Virus record (IMG/VR): IMGVR_UViG_3300034010_000457 | Coordinates: 1-21,435 of that record | From: a virus | Strand: one strand, 5' to 3' | Length of the DNA stretch: 21,435 bases | Shown: positions 7,776 through 12,911 of the stretch, piece by piece | Layout: the number at the start of each line of letters is the position of its first letter | How positions within the stretch are numbered: the stretch's first letter is position 1 | The notes under the pieces: model-generated | What the model was told of the DNA's origin: nothing | Seen by the model: the letters and a program-made list of their open reading frames with translations, nothing else | Database searches by the model: none | Program-made: the position numbers and the translations under genes

Positions 7776-7796
7776 GGGCGGGTCCTTGCGCATGTC
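7776..7796. repeat. 21-bp direct repeat, copy 2
   Basis: This copy lies upstream of the zinc-ribbon gene and contains an in-frame minus-strand ATG at 7793. Because the second copy reproduces the start of the 272-aa gene, the zinc-ribbon gene may have been inserted between, or duplicated with, the two copies. The match is read directly from the sequence; the origin is inferred. Confidence 0.85.
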
Positions 7797-8033
7797 GGTA
7801 TGTCTGCCATTGGTTCTGATGGGTTGTCAAGTTGCTATAGCAGCTTTTTGCCGACTTGGGGAGGGGGTGCAGAGTTGTCACGTTGGCGTTACGGCGGTTC
7901 GACGATCCGGAAAAACGTGGATCAGGACTCGCGCGGCGGTGTGGCGGCGCGGTGGGGGACCCGCCCCGGCCTGGTCAGCATCGCGCCAGCACGCGCGTCT
8001 CGCATGGCGCGCGCATGTGCGTGCGCGTGACGC

Positions 8034-8058
8034 TGCGGTTCCTCGGCGGGGAACCGCA
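8034..8058. other. Strong GC-rich hairpin
   Basis: TGCGGTTCC at 8034-8042 pairs perfectly with GGAACCGCA at 8050-8058, giving a 9-bp stem with a 7-nt loop. No T run follows on either strand, so an ordinary intrinsic terminator is unlikely. It could be a protein-binding site or an RNA structure. Confidence 0.55.
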
Positions 8059-8086
8059 TTGCGGCGCTAAGCTGTTAATATTGCTG

Positions 8087-8108
8087 CGATATCGTCATGC
8101 CGATATCG
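8087..8108. repeat. Two copies of the palindrome CGATATCG
   Basis: CGATATCG occurs at 8087-8094 and 8101-8108, 14 bp apart start to start, immediately before the tandem repeat array. Each copy is itself a palindrome. This may be a protein-binding pair in an origin or operator; no binding protein can be named. Confidence 0.6.
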
Positions 8109-8110
8109 GG

Positions 8111-8158
8111 AAAGCCCAACAAAAAGCCCAACAAAAAGCCCAACAAAAAGCCCAACAA
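8111..8158. repeat. Tandem array: 12-bp unit, four exact copies
   Basis: The unit AAAGCCCAACAA is repeated four times without change at 8111-8158. It stands out from the surrounding unique sequence. Iteron-like direct repeats beside an AT-rich segment are common at replication origins and as initiator-binding sites; slippage of a simple repeat is an alternative. It is not a CRISPR array, since there are no spacers. Confidence 0.9.
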
Positions 8159-8192
8159 TCGGGCAAGCTGGGGCGGATCAGCGGAATGCGAT

Positions 8193-8290
8193 GCGCAATA
8201 AAATTGCGCGAGCCGGTGCTTTCGTGATGTTTTATTTTAAGATACGGTTGTTTGGCGCAACTTTATGTTATTATTGAAATATTGTTGCGC
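8193..8290. promoter_or_regulatory. GCGCAAY half-sites flanking an AT-rich island
   Basis: A perfect inverted repeat, GCGCAAT-aaa-ATTGCGC, lies at 8193-8209. A second, wider pair, GCGCAAC (8255-8261) and GTTGCGC (8284-8290), brackets a strongly AT-rich stretch. The AT-rich core (about 8220-8285) is unusual in this GC-rich genome. Four copies of one half-site next to easily melted DNA suggest an origin unwinding element or a regulated promoter. The motifs are read directly; the role is inferred. Confidence 0.5.
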
Positions 8291-8337
8291 AGTCTGGCTG
8301 ATCGAGACCGGCGGATCAGGTAAGCGCCCGTAGCACC

Positions 8338-8358
8338 TTATCCTCAACCTGAGCATAA
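8338..8358. promoter_or_regulatory. Operator-like palindrome, site 1
   Basis: A 21-bp imperfect palindrome: TTAT-N-CTCA, three bases, TGAG-N-ATAA. A close copy lies 69 bp downstream. Size and dyad symmetry are typical of a site for a dimeric helix-turn-helix regulator. It lies in the divergent control region; the regulator is unknown. Confidence 0.6.
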
Positions 8359-8406
8359 CCAACGCGCACGGCTTTTCCTCTGCAATTCACTGCAACACCG
8401 CCGCGC

Positions 8407-8427
8407 TTATTCTCAATTCGAGCATAA
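8407..8427. promoter_or_regulatory. Operator-like palindrome, site 2
   Basis: Same layout as site 1: TTAT-N-CTC, five bases, GAG-N-ATAA. The two sites share their arms plus flanking bases (CTTAT before, CC after), while the DNA between them is unrelated, which favours a selected binding site over a recent duplication. Paired spacing of 69 bp could allow cooperative binding or looping. Confidence 0.6.
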
Positions 8428-8484
8428 CCCCCGTTGTCACGCTGACACACCGAACCGGCGACACAACCAATCTATCCGATTACA

Positions 8485-8546
8485 GGGCGGAAGATATAGC
8501 ACCACATAGGCCACACGGGGCCTCTATGTGTCGCCTTATCCCGCCC
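8485..8546 (+). ncRNA. Nested long hairpin, candidate structured RNA
   Basis: Four stems stack in one arm. GGGCGG (8485-8490) pairs with CCGCCC (8541-8546). GATA (8493-8496) pairs with TATC (8537-8540). CACAT (8503-8507) pairs with ATGTG (8526-8530). AGGCC (8508-8512) pairs with GGCCT (8519-8523), closing a 6-nt loop. Small bulges and one internal loop separate them. There is no open reading frame of note across it and a terminator-like stem follows, so a short plus-strand RNA ending near 8606 is possible. No clear promoter was found upstream. It could instead be a leader, an anti-termination element or a DNA structure. Expression is not shown by sequence alone. Confidence 0.4.
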
Positions 8547-8568
8547 CCAATCCACCACAACACGAGAC

Positions 8569-8606
8569 GGGCAGAGCGCGCCGTGTTCCGGCGCTCTGCC
8601 TCTTTA
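8569..8606 (+). terminator. Probable intrinsic terminator before the early promoter
   Basis: GGCAGAGCGC (8570-8579) pairs perfectly with GCGCTCTGCC (8591-8600) around an 11-nt loop, followed by TCTTTA. The 10-bp GC-rich stem with a short T-rich tail on the plus strand fits a moderate Rho-independent terminator. No plus-strand gene lies just upstream, so it either ends a small RNA from the control region or insulates the early operon. Confidence 0.55.
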
Positions 8607-8617
8607 TGATGAGCGAC

Positions 8618-8662
8618 TTGACGTCTTACTAATTTGCGTAGTTTATTGTTTACGCCTATAGC
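8618..8662 (+). promoter_or_regulatory. Early promoter region for the rightward operon
   Basis: Two overlapping sigma-70-like options exist: TTGCGT (8634-8639) with a 17-bp spacer to TATAGC (8657-8662), and TTGACG (8618-8623) upstream with a poor -10. An inverted repeat GCGTA-N10-TACGC lies across the spacer and could be an operator. The first early gene starts at 8681. Confidence 0.45.
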
Positions 8663-8680
8663 AAACGAAAGGGGCTAAAA

Positions 8681-9211
8681 ATGGCCGAACGGATCGTCGA
8701 TCCCCTCGATTACATGACGTTAGTGGACGGTATTGTTACATGGGTTTCCGAGGCGCAAGCGGCGGCACTTCCGCGCGCTTCCCGCTTCTCAAAGCCGAAA
8801 CGTGTGCCGTTCGGCGAACCCGCAGGTCACGGGCAACCCGTTCACGGCCGAGGCCGAATGGTAAAATGCGGATGGCGGTTTTACCTGACCGGCGATATCG
8901 CCGCAGCGATCCGTGACGGGTATGCGTGGCCCTGGGACACGGATAGCACGGGATGGGCGGATAACCGCGAGCGCATCCGCCCGGACCGCATTCACGCGGC
9001 AATCCGTCTCGATGGCTCGCGCCTGGTATGGGCGCGCGACGTGCGCGACGGCACATATAGAGCAGGATCACCTATAACCGGCGCGCCGGTATGGCGCGGC
9101 CGCGAAGAGCGCGTCGTTCAATGCGACGGTGTAAAATTTCTGTATGCGGATATGGTCGCCTATCTCCGTGACGGAAAATTTCCATTCGATGCCGGCGACG
9201 GATGGGATTGA
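8681..9211 (+). CDS. First early gene, unknown 176-aa protein
   Basis: ATG at 8681 has AAAGGGG 6 nt upstream, a strong start. The protein is soluble, rich in Arg, Asp, Gly and Trp, with no membrane segment. The C-terminal part (from about residue 95: RIRPDRIHAAIRLDGSRLVW, then RVVQCDGVKFLYADMVAYLRDGKFP) faintly resembles the DNA-contacting segment that precedes the nuclease in some phage HNH proteins (a short charged strand, then DG-K, then a helix with YLRDGKFP), but no HNH residues are present. As the first gene behind the early promoter it is a natural candidate for a host-takeover or anti-defence protein; that is inference from position. I do not recognise a family with confidence. Confidence 0.68.
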   Translation: MAERIVDPLDYMTLVDGIVTWVSEAQAAALPRASRFSKPKRVPFGEPAGHGQPVHGRGRMVKCGWRFYLTGDIAAAIRDGYAWPWDTDSTGWADNRERIRPDRIHAAIRLDGSRLVWARDVRDGTYRAGSPITGAPVWRGREERVVQCDGVKFLYADMVAYLRDGKFPFDAGDGWD

Positions 9212-9236
9212 CACGAATGTTACAACCCGCTATATA
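9208..9236 (+). promoter_or_regulatory. Sigma-70 promoter for the small early genes
   Basis: TTGACA at 9208-9213, a 17-bp spacer, and TATATA at 9231-9236: an almost consensus promoter. The TGA stop of the upstream gene (9209-9211) lies inside the -35 box. It lacks the GCATAA-N4-TTATGC palindrome seen at the other promoters, so it is probably controlled differently. Confidence 0.72.
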
Positions 9237-9270
9237 CGCAACACCGACACACAAACACGGGGATACACCG

Positions 9271-9513
9271 ATGCCAGTCATTTATGAAACGGAAAAATAC
9301 ACTTTTGCGACGCATCGCGGCGGTGGAGCTTCCATCACTCGCAAGCGCGATAACACGTCTGTTTTCTTCCAGCCCGGCGACGACGCGGCGGAAGCAATCG
9401 AGAATGTGGAGGGCGTCTATTCTCAGCTCGCGCCCATCTATTTCAATTCGTGGTGCGACGAATATCGCGAGCTGTTCGACAATCACGCGGCCGCAAAGGC
9501 CGCCGACCAATGA
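9271..9513 (+). CDS. Small early protein, unknown
   Basis: 80 aa from ATG at 9271, about 35 bp after the -10 box of the promoter at 9208-9236; a GGGGAT stretch lies upstream. The earlier in-frame codons from 9202 overlap the promoter and are not used. The protein is acidic with a basic N-terminal part (YTFATHRGGGASITRKRD), then VFFQPGDDAAEAIENVEG and YFNSWCDEYRELFDN. It has no membrane segment or metal motif. The stop overlaps the start of the next gene (ATGA). Function unknown; possibly a short host-interaction protein. Confidence 0.68.
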   Translation: MPVIYETEKYTFATHRGGGASITRKRDNTSVFFQPGDDAAEAIENVEGVYSQLAPIYFNSWCDEYRELFDNHAAAKAADQ

Positions 9514-9647
9514 ACCGCCTCACCATTCTCTCGGTCATCGCCGTGATCCTGGTCACGTTTGCGATGTTGAACCGCAATTACGCCCGAGCACTCGAACAGT
9601 GCGAGCGTTACCATTCCCGCGCAACCTGCATCCACGCGATGCGCTAA
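9510..9647 (+). CDS. 45-aa single-span membrane peptide
   Basis: It starts at ATG 9510 in an ATGA overlap with the previous stop. The peptide begins MNRLTILSVIAVILVTFAMLNR, a single hydrophobic helix of about 17 residues, followed by a short periplasmic or cytoplasmic tail with two cysteines (EQCERYHSRATCIHAMR) that could form a disulfide. Together with the overlap this supports a real gene. An early, inner-membrane phage peptide could act in superinfection exclusion or membrane modification; no family is recognised. Confidence 0.6.
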   Translation: MNRLTILSVIAVILVTFAMLNRNYARALEQCERYHSRATCIHAMR

Positions 9648-9665
9648 CCAGAAGGAACTGAGATA

Positions 9666-10154
9666 ATGTTTACCGGCCTTTTCTCCAATCGCCCGAGTGG
9701 CAAAGTTCACAACGGCGATACGATCAAATGTACGGTTGACGGCGTGACCTACACGGCGACGATCCACTGCGACGATTATGCAGGGAAACCAGAAGATAAC
9801 GACGAAGGTTTCTGGCCTTCTCTCGACCGTTCCGCTCCTGGCTGGATCGGCGATAACCCGCGCAAATCCTATGCGCAGCAGATGGCCGATTGCGAAGCCG
9901 TTATGGCCATGCACCGCGCAGGGGAGATGATCTATTGCGCCGTTGCCGTGACCGCTGAAAAAGGCGGTTTCCAGCTTCTGGATGATTACGAATGCGCTTT
10001 GTGGGGCGTTGATGCGAATTGGCCTCACGGGGATAATTCGTATCTTGTCACCGTGGCGAACGAGATCCTCCCGGAAGCCCAAAGCGCGGCGGCCGTCGCA
10101 ATCAAGAAGAAAATCACTTCTGCACAAGACACACTAGCCGTTCTGACGGCCTGA
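9666..10154 (+). CDS. Unknown soluble early protein (162 aa)
   Basis: ATG at 9666 with AAGGAA about 10 nt upstream, 18 bp after the membrane peptide. The visible core is FWPSLDRSAPGWIGDNPRK, then a helix with MADCEAVMAMHRAGEMIYCAVAV, then an acidic segment ending ECALWGVDANWPHGDNSYLV and a helical C-terminus. From memory, similar arrangements (FWPSLD, G-I-G, LWGV near DN-YL) occur in uncharacterised proteins of plasmids and phages, which suggests a conserved family of mobile elements. The function is not known to me. There is no membrane span or metal-binding cluster. Confidence 0.7.
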   Translation: MFTGLFSNRPSGKVHNGDTIKCTVDGVTYTATIHCDDYAGKPEDNDEGFWPSLDRSAPGWIGDNPRKSYAQQMADCEAVMAMHRAGEMIYCAVAVTAEKGGFQLLDDYECALWGVDANWPHGDNSYLVTVANEILPEAQSAAAVAIKKKITSAQDTLAVLTA

Positions 10155-10194
10155 AGCGGCCATCCTCACAACCGACACGCAAGGACAACCGACA

Positions 10195-10599
10195 ATGCCC
10201 GACATTTACGCCCAGCACAAAGCCGCCTTCCCGAACGTCTCGGCCTATGTCATCGCCCGCAATGGCGCTCGCGTGGCAACGATCGCCTTCAAGTATCCGC
10301 GCGACGGCGCTGGCCGCCTGTATGCTTATGTGCATTGGATCGGCGTTCCGATGGTGCGCGGCTTCGCGGGCGGGGGCGGATACGACAAGCATTCTGCGGC
10401 CGTTGCTGATGTGGTGCGCAAAGGCCGGCTTGCCGAGAAAGTCAAAGCGCGCGCCAAAGAATGCCGCATCGCCGAAACGGATGGGCGCCCGTGGCACGAC
10501 TTCGTTGATGAGTTTGTTACGGCCTGCCTTGACGACAACGGTTTCCATTGGGGCCGGCGCTTAGAGAAAACCGGTTTCACCGTTTGGCAAGCCGTGTGA
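10195..10599 (+). CDS. Unknown mobile-element protein with a GGGYDK motif
   Basis: 134 aa from ATG at 10195. The sequence has an N-terminal beta part (VSAYVIARNGARVATIAFKYPRDGAGRL), then YVHWIGVPMVRGFAGGGGYDKHSAAVADV, then a C-terminal part ending DDNGFHWGRRLEKTGFTVWQAV. The run KYPRDGAGRL...GGGYDKxSAA resembles uncharacterised small proteins that I recall from plasmids and prophages, next to the kind of gene found at 9666. Their shared neighbourhood suggests a travelling pair. No catalytic residues can be assigned. A hairpin (10609-10635) follows directly after the stop. Confidence 0.7.
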   Translation: MPDIYAQHKAAFPNVSAYVIARNGARVATIAFKYPRDGAGRLYAYVHWIGVPMVRGFAGGGGYDKHSAAVADVVRKGRLAEKVKARAKECRIAETDGRPWHDFVDEFVTACLDDNGFHWGRRLEKTGFTVWQAV

Positions 10600-10608
10600 C
10601 GCTGCTTC

Positions 10609-10635
10609 GTGAACCGCCCAGGTGAGGCGGTTCAC
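10609..10635 (+). other. Perfect 10-bp hairpin after the stop codon
   Basis: GTGAACCGCC (10609-10618) pairs with GGCGGTTCAC (10626-10635) around a 7-nt loop, 9 bp after the stop of the previous gene. There is no T run, so it may be an mRNA end-protection or processing structure, a Rho-type pause or a protein site rather than a full terminator. Confidence 0.55.
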
Positions 10636-10648
10636 CGGGAAGCGCCAT

Positions 10649-10687
10649 GCTTCAACGCAACCAGGCAACCAAGGGTGAAAACGATGG
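10649..10687 (+). repeat. 39-bp leader repeat, copy 1
   Basis: It matches 10937-10975 with a single mismatch. It ends at the start codon of the next gene and contains the AAGGGTGA ribosome site, so it is a duplicated translation leader. Identity stops at the start codon; the two proteins are not alike. Confidence 0.85.
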
Positions 10688-10929
10688 GCGACCTGCGTTT
10701 CTTCGCAGACATGATGCACGAGGCTTTGCGCATAGAGCGTGAACTGAACGCGGCACGGCTTGAAGCTGCCGCGGTGCGGGAACGCGCCGCGACTTACGCT
10801 AAAGCCTGCCAAGCCGAAAAGCTGGCCGTGCTTCCTTTTCACGGGAACCGGCTCCCGATCGCGTTCGAGCGCGCTAGTGAAGGTTTGTGCGCGGTTCGGA
10901 TTATTTTCGGTAACGGCGTTGCGGTCTGA
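10684..10929 (+). CDS. Unknown 81-aa protein behind leader copy 1
   Basis: ATG at 10684 follows the ribosome site AAGGGTGA in the duplicated leader; earlier in-frame codons (from 10609) run through the hairpin and are not used. The N-terminal two-thirds is helical, probably a short coiled coil (MHEALRIERELNAARLEAAAVRERAATYAKACQ), followed by a short beta-rich tail (RIIFGNGVAV). No known motif. It may be a small protein that binds a host target. Confidence 0.65.
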   Translation: MGDLRFFADMMHEALRIERELNAARLEAAAVRERAATYAKACQAEKLAVLPFHGNRLPIAFERASEGLCAVRIIFGNGVAV

Positions 10930-10936
10930 CCGCCAC

Positions 10937-10975
10937 GCTTCAACGCAACCAGGCAACCAAGGGTGAAAAAGATGG
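10937..10975 (+). repeat. 39-bp leader repeat, copy 2
   Basis: Second copy of the leader at 10649-10687, ending at the ATG of the next gene. A gene-plus-leader arrangement like this suggests modular gain of small genes by recombination at the shared leader. Confidence 0.85.
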
Positions 10976-11247
10976 CCCCGCTACACGATCCGCATAACCT
11001 GACCGACCCTAAAAGGTGGACGCGAAAACGCATTCCTTTGACCGGCCCATGGAAACCCGCAAGCGGGTATATGACAAAAGCCGGAAAGCCGATGTGGCGT
11101 GTCTGGAACGATGACGCGCAGCCACACAAAGCGGAGCTGCTCGACGCGCGAGGATGCCCGAGACTGTTTCGGACATTCGATGCCGCACACAAGGCTGCAG
11201 AGGATCAGAACCGGAAGTCCGCGCCTGATCGCCACGCGAACTCTTGA
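10972..11247 (+). CDS. Unknown 91-aa basic protein behind leader copy 2
   Basis: ATG at 10972 sits in the same place relative to the leader repeat as the ATG at 10684; a GTG three codons earlier is rejected on that comparison. The protein is basic and rich in Pro, Trp, Lys and His (PKRWTRKRIPLTGPWKPASG, then GKPMWRVWNDDAQPHKAELL). It has no membrane segment or cysteine pair. The stop TGA (11245-11247) lies in the -35 box of the next promoter. Function unknown. Confidence 0.63.
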   Translation: MAPLHDPHNLTDPKRWTRKRIPLTGPWKPASGYMTKAGKPMWRVWNDDAQPHKAELLDARGCPRLFRTFDAAHKAAEDQNRKSAPDRHANS

Positions 11248-11280
11248 CATGACAGCCAGGGGTCGCATAATGGTTTATGC
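11244..11280 (+). promoter_or_regulatory. Promoter with overlapping GCATAA-N4-TTATGC operator
   Basis: TTGACA (11244-11249), a 16-bp spacer and CATAAT (11266-11271). The palindrome GCATAATGGTTTATGC (11265-11280) covers the -10 box and expected start site, so a bound protein would block initiation. It lies 19 bp before the start of the HTH gene at 11300, which suggests autoregulation. The same operator recurs at 15395, 15672 (one arm imperfect) and 20590. Confidence 0.7.
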
Positions 11281-11299
11281 AAACGAGAGGTGAAAACCA

Positions 11300-12268
11300 A
11301 TGGACATCAGAGCAGAAATCGAGCGGGCGGCGGCCGAATGGCCGCTTTCGCTGCGCGACGATCCAACCGCGTTCGGATCGTCTGATACGTGGCTTTCAGT
11401 CACGGACAAGGCCAACGCGGCGATCCGCGAAAACGCCCGTTCCGCGATCTCGCGCGGGCTCGGCAAGCTCGTCGATGACGTGGCCGTCGCCTGCGAGGTC
11501 GAGATCGAGGAAAACGGCGGGCTGGCTGATCTCGATGAGGTCATCGCCCGGTTCGCGCCGGGACTGGAAGTTGAAACCACGCCGATTTACGAGGCGTCGG
11601 ACTGGACCGCGCGTGTCGCGGCCATCCGGCAGGCGTTCGGCTTGGCCGTCGCGGGCATGCCGATCTCGACCGTTGACGGGAAGCAGCTTCGCGAGTTCGT
11701 CGGCAGTGAACCGCGTCTCGCGCACCTGCATGGTGCCGCGCTGCCGCAGAAGCCGAAGCACGAGTTGGAAATCCCGGCTGACCTGGATCGGCGCAAGAAA
11801 GATATCTACCAGGACGCGGCCGATAATCTGAAAACTGCCGGCCCGCTTATCGAAGGTAGCGCCCGCGTGATCGGGTTTGCGCCCGAACTGGCCGCCGGTT
11901 ACGGCGACGACTTCAAGCCGCCGGCATTCGTGGCGAAGGCATTTGAGCAGCCCGAACCCGAGCCGAGCAGCGATGACGGATGGGATGATGAACCGGCACC
12001 CGCCACGCCCGCCCCGGCCAAAGCAACCAAGGGTGACGCCCCTGTCAGCCCGGTCGCGTCGATCGCCGCGCATCTTTCGGAGCTTGGCGTGCGTGACGCC
12101 GATCTGGCCGAGGCGATTGGCATCAGTCGCCCGTACCTGTCGCTGATGCGCAAAGGTGAACGCACCTGGTCGCCGGCCACGCCCGAGCGCATGGCTGCGC
12201 TGCGCGCCATCGCCGAGCACAAGGCCAAGGTGGCGCAGGACGCGATCAGCGAGGCAGGTGCACCATGA
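11300..12268 (+). CDS. Phage protein with C-terminal helix-turn-helix, likely regulator
   Basis: 322 aa from ATG at 11300, with GAGGTG 9 nt upstream. Three parts can be seen: an N-terminal acidic helical domain to about residue 205; an acidic Pro/Ala-rich linker around residues 215-245 (EPEPSSDDGWDDEPAPATPAPAK); and a C-terminal XRE-like helix-turn-helix at about residues 255-295 (LSELGVRDADLAEAIGISRPYLSLMRKGERTW), where IGISRPYLSLMRKGE is the recognition region. Its promoter carries the palindrome shared by at least two other promoters of the window, so this protein is the leading candidate for the repressor of that regulon. The N-terminal domain is unrecognised and could sense or bind a partner. 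It overlaps the next gene by 4 bp (ATGA). Confidence 0.75.
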   Translation: MDIRAEIERAAAEWPLSLRDDPTAFGSSDTWLSVTDKANAAIRENARSAISRGLGKLVDDVAVACEVEIEENGGLADLDEVIARFAPGLEVETTPIYEASDWTARVAAIRQAFGLAVAGMPISTVDGKQLREFVGSEPRLAHLHGAALPQKPKHELEIPADLDRRKKDIYQDAADNLKTAGPLIEGSARVIGFAPELAAGYGDDFKPPAFVAKAFEQPEPEPSSDDGWDDEPAPATPAPAKATKGDAPVSPVASIAAHLSELGVRDADLAEAIGISRPYLSLMRKGERTWSPATPERMAALRAIAEHKAKVAQDAISEAGAP

Positions 12269-12471
12269 CGCCCGAGGTTCAGCAATTCGCATGGTTCGCG
12301 TTCGTGGCCGTTGTGTCGGCCGTCTGCTGCGGGCTGGCGGTGTGGATGTACATGTCGGACATGCTCGCGGCCGAGCGGCTCACGCGCCGTCAGGCCGAGT
12401 TGCGCGCCGAGATGTACAAGCGCCATCGCGACACGCTGCTGCGCGTTGATCGAAACCGCGAGGGTGATTGA
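12265..12471 (+). CDS. Small membrane protein with a charged coiled-coil tail
   Basis: 68 aa. ATG at 12265 overlaps the previous stop. One hydrophobic segment at residues 8-30 (FAWFAFVAVVSAVCCGLAVWMY) is followed by a highly charged helix (LAAERLTRRQAELRAEMYKRHRDTLLRVDRNRE), a layout like Rz-type or other membrane-anchored phage peptides. With no lysis cassette nearby, a lysis role is unsupported; a membrane tether for replication or exclusion is equally possible. The stop overlaps the start of the RusA gene by one base. Confidence 0.65.
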   Translation: MTPEVQQFAWFAFVAVVSAVCCGLAVWMYMSDMLAAERLTRRQAELRAEMYKRHRDTLLRVDRNREGD

Positions 12472-12911
12472 TGCCGCCGCGCGTTCGCCAGAACCTTGTG
12501 TCCGTGCGGCTGCCGCTGCCGCCGAGCGTGAACGCTGCGTTCGCGTCTCGGGGTCACTCGCACCGCACGGCCAAGACCGCCGCTTATCGGTTCTGGTGGC
12601 AGCAGGTCTGCGATACACTCGGCGACTTCGACAAGCTGCCGATGTTCCGCAATGGCCGCTACTGCCTATGGATCGACCTGCCGAAGAACATGAAAGGTGA
12701 CAGCGACAACCGAACCAAGCTGATCTCCGACGTGCTGCGCGCGCCGAGCGTCGCGAACCAAGCCCGCGAGGGGCTGGCAATCGTGGTTGATGACGCCGAC
12801 ATGCGCGACCACATGGTGCATATGTGCGACGGACTTCCGAACGACCAATGTATTGCAACCGTCGTAGCCGAGGCCGACTGGCCGGGCTACGTGATGATGA
12901 GGATCGGATGA
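12471..12911 (+). CDS. rusA: RusA-like Holliday junction resolvase
   Basis: 146 aa from ATG at 12471, overlapping the upstream stop by one base. The N-terminus has the typical SVRLPLPPSVNAAF of RusA nucleases. The catalytic core shows D77-x-D79-N-x-x-K83 (KGDSDNRTK) and an acidic pair at D107/D108 (VVDDADM), matching the three acidic residues and lysine of E. coli RusA. Length fits the family (about 120-150 aa). RusA dimers cut four-way DNA junctions symmetrically, resolving recombination or replication intermediates before packaging. It sits in a DNA-metabolism run with helicase, exonuclease-like and polymerase genes, as expected. Identification is firm at family level. Confidence 0.88.
   Translation: MPPRVRQNLVSVRLPLPPSVNAAFASRGHSHRTAKTAAYRFWWQQVCDTLGDFDKLPMFRNGRYCLWIDLPKNMKGDSDNRTKLISDVLRAPSVANQAREGLAIVVDDADMRDHMVHMCDGLPNDQCIATVVAEADWPGYVMMRIG

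Larger units (their letters stand above)
7698..8680. other. Non-coding divergent control region
   Basis: About 980 bp separate the leftward virion operon from the rightward early operon. Open frames here have no good ribosome sites and read as low-complexity peptides, so I call no gene. The region holds a Z-DNA-prone alternating purine-pyrimidine run (8007-8029), a strong hairpin (8034-8058), two copies of CGATATCG (8087-8108), a four-unit 12-bp tandem repeat (8111-8158), GCGCAAY half-sites around an AT-rich island (8193-8290), two large palindromes (8338-8358 and 8407-8427), a nested hairpin (8485-8546), a terminator-like stem (8569-8606) and an early promoter (8618-8662). I could not find a convincing minus-strand sigma-70 promoter for the virion operon; it may need a phage activator or a non-standard polymerase. 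Confidence 0.75.

Noticed and set aside
7698-7793. Longer form of the zinc-ribbon protein starting at ATG 7793
   Set aside because: No ribosome site precedes 7793, while AAGGAG precedes ATG 7697 at the proper distance; the added 32 residues are rich in Pro and Arg and look non-coding.
8111-8158. Possible CRISPR array
   Set aside because: The four 12-bp units are directly adjacent with no spacers, and no cas genes are present.
7856-8227. Plus-strand frame with repeated KAQQ units in the control region
   Set aside because: The repeat peptide only reflects the 12-bp DNA repeat (in frame because 12 is a multiple of 3). There is no ribosome site and the rest looks like non-coding sequence.
7801-8300. 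Minus-strand sigma-70 promoter for the virion operon
   Set aside because: Candidate boxes (for example TTGACA on the minus strand near 7820-7830, or TTGCGC with TAAAAT near 8230-8260) have wrong spacing or no partner hexamer, so I do not annotate one.
8485-8546. tRNA gene in the structured part of the control region
   Set aside because: No cloverleaf, T-arm consensus or acceptor-stem pairing fits; the fold is a single long arm.
12023-12036. Third copy of the leader repeat inside the HTH gene
   Set aside because: Only 14 bp match (GCAACCAAGGGTGA), inside the linker-coding part of a gene, with no start codon behind it. Probably chance or a very short relic.
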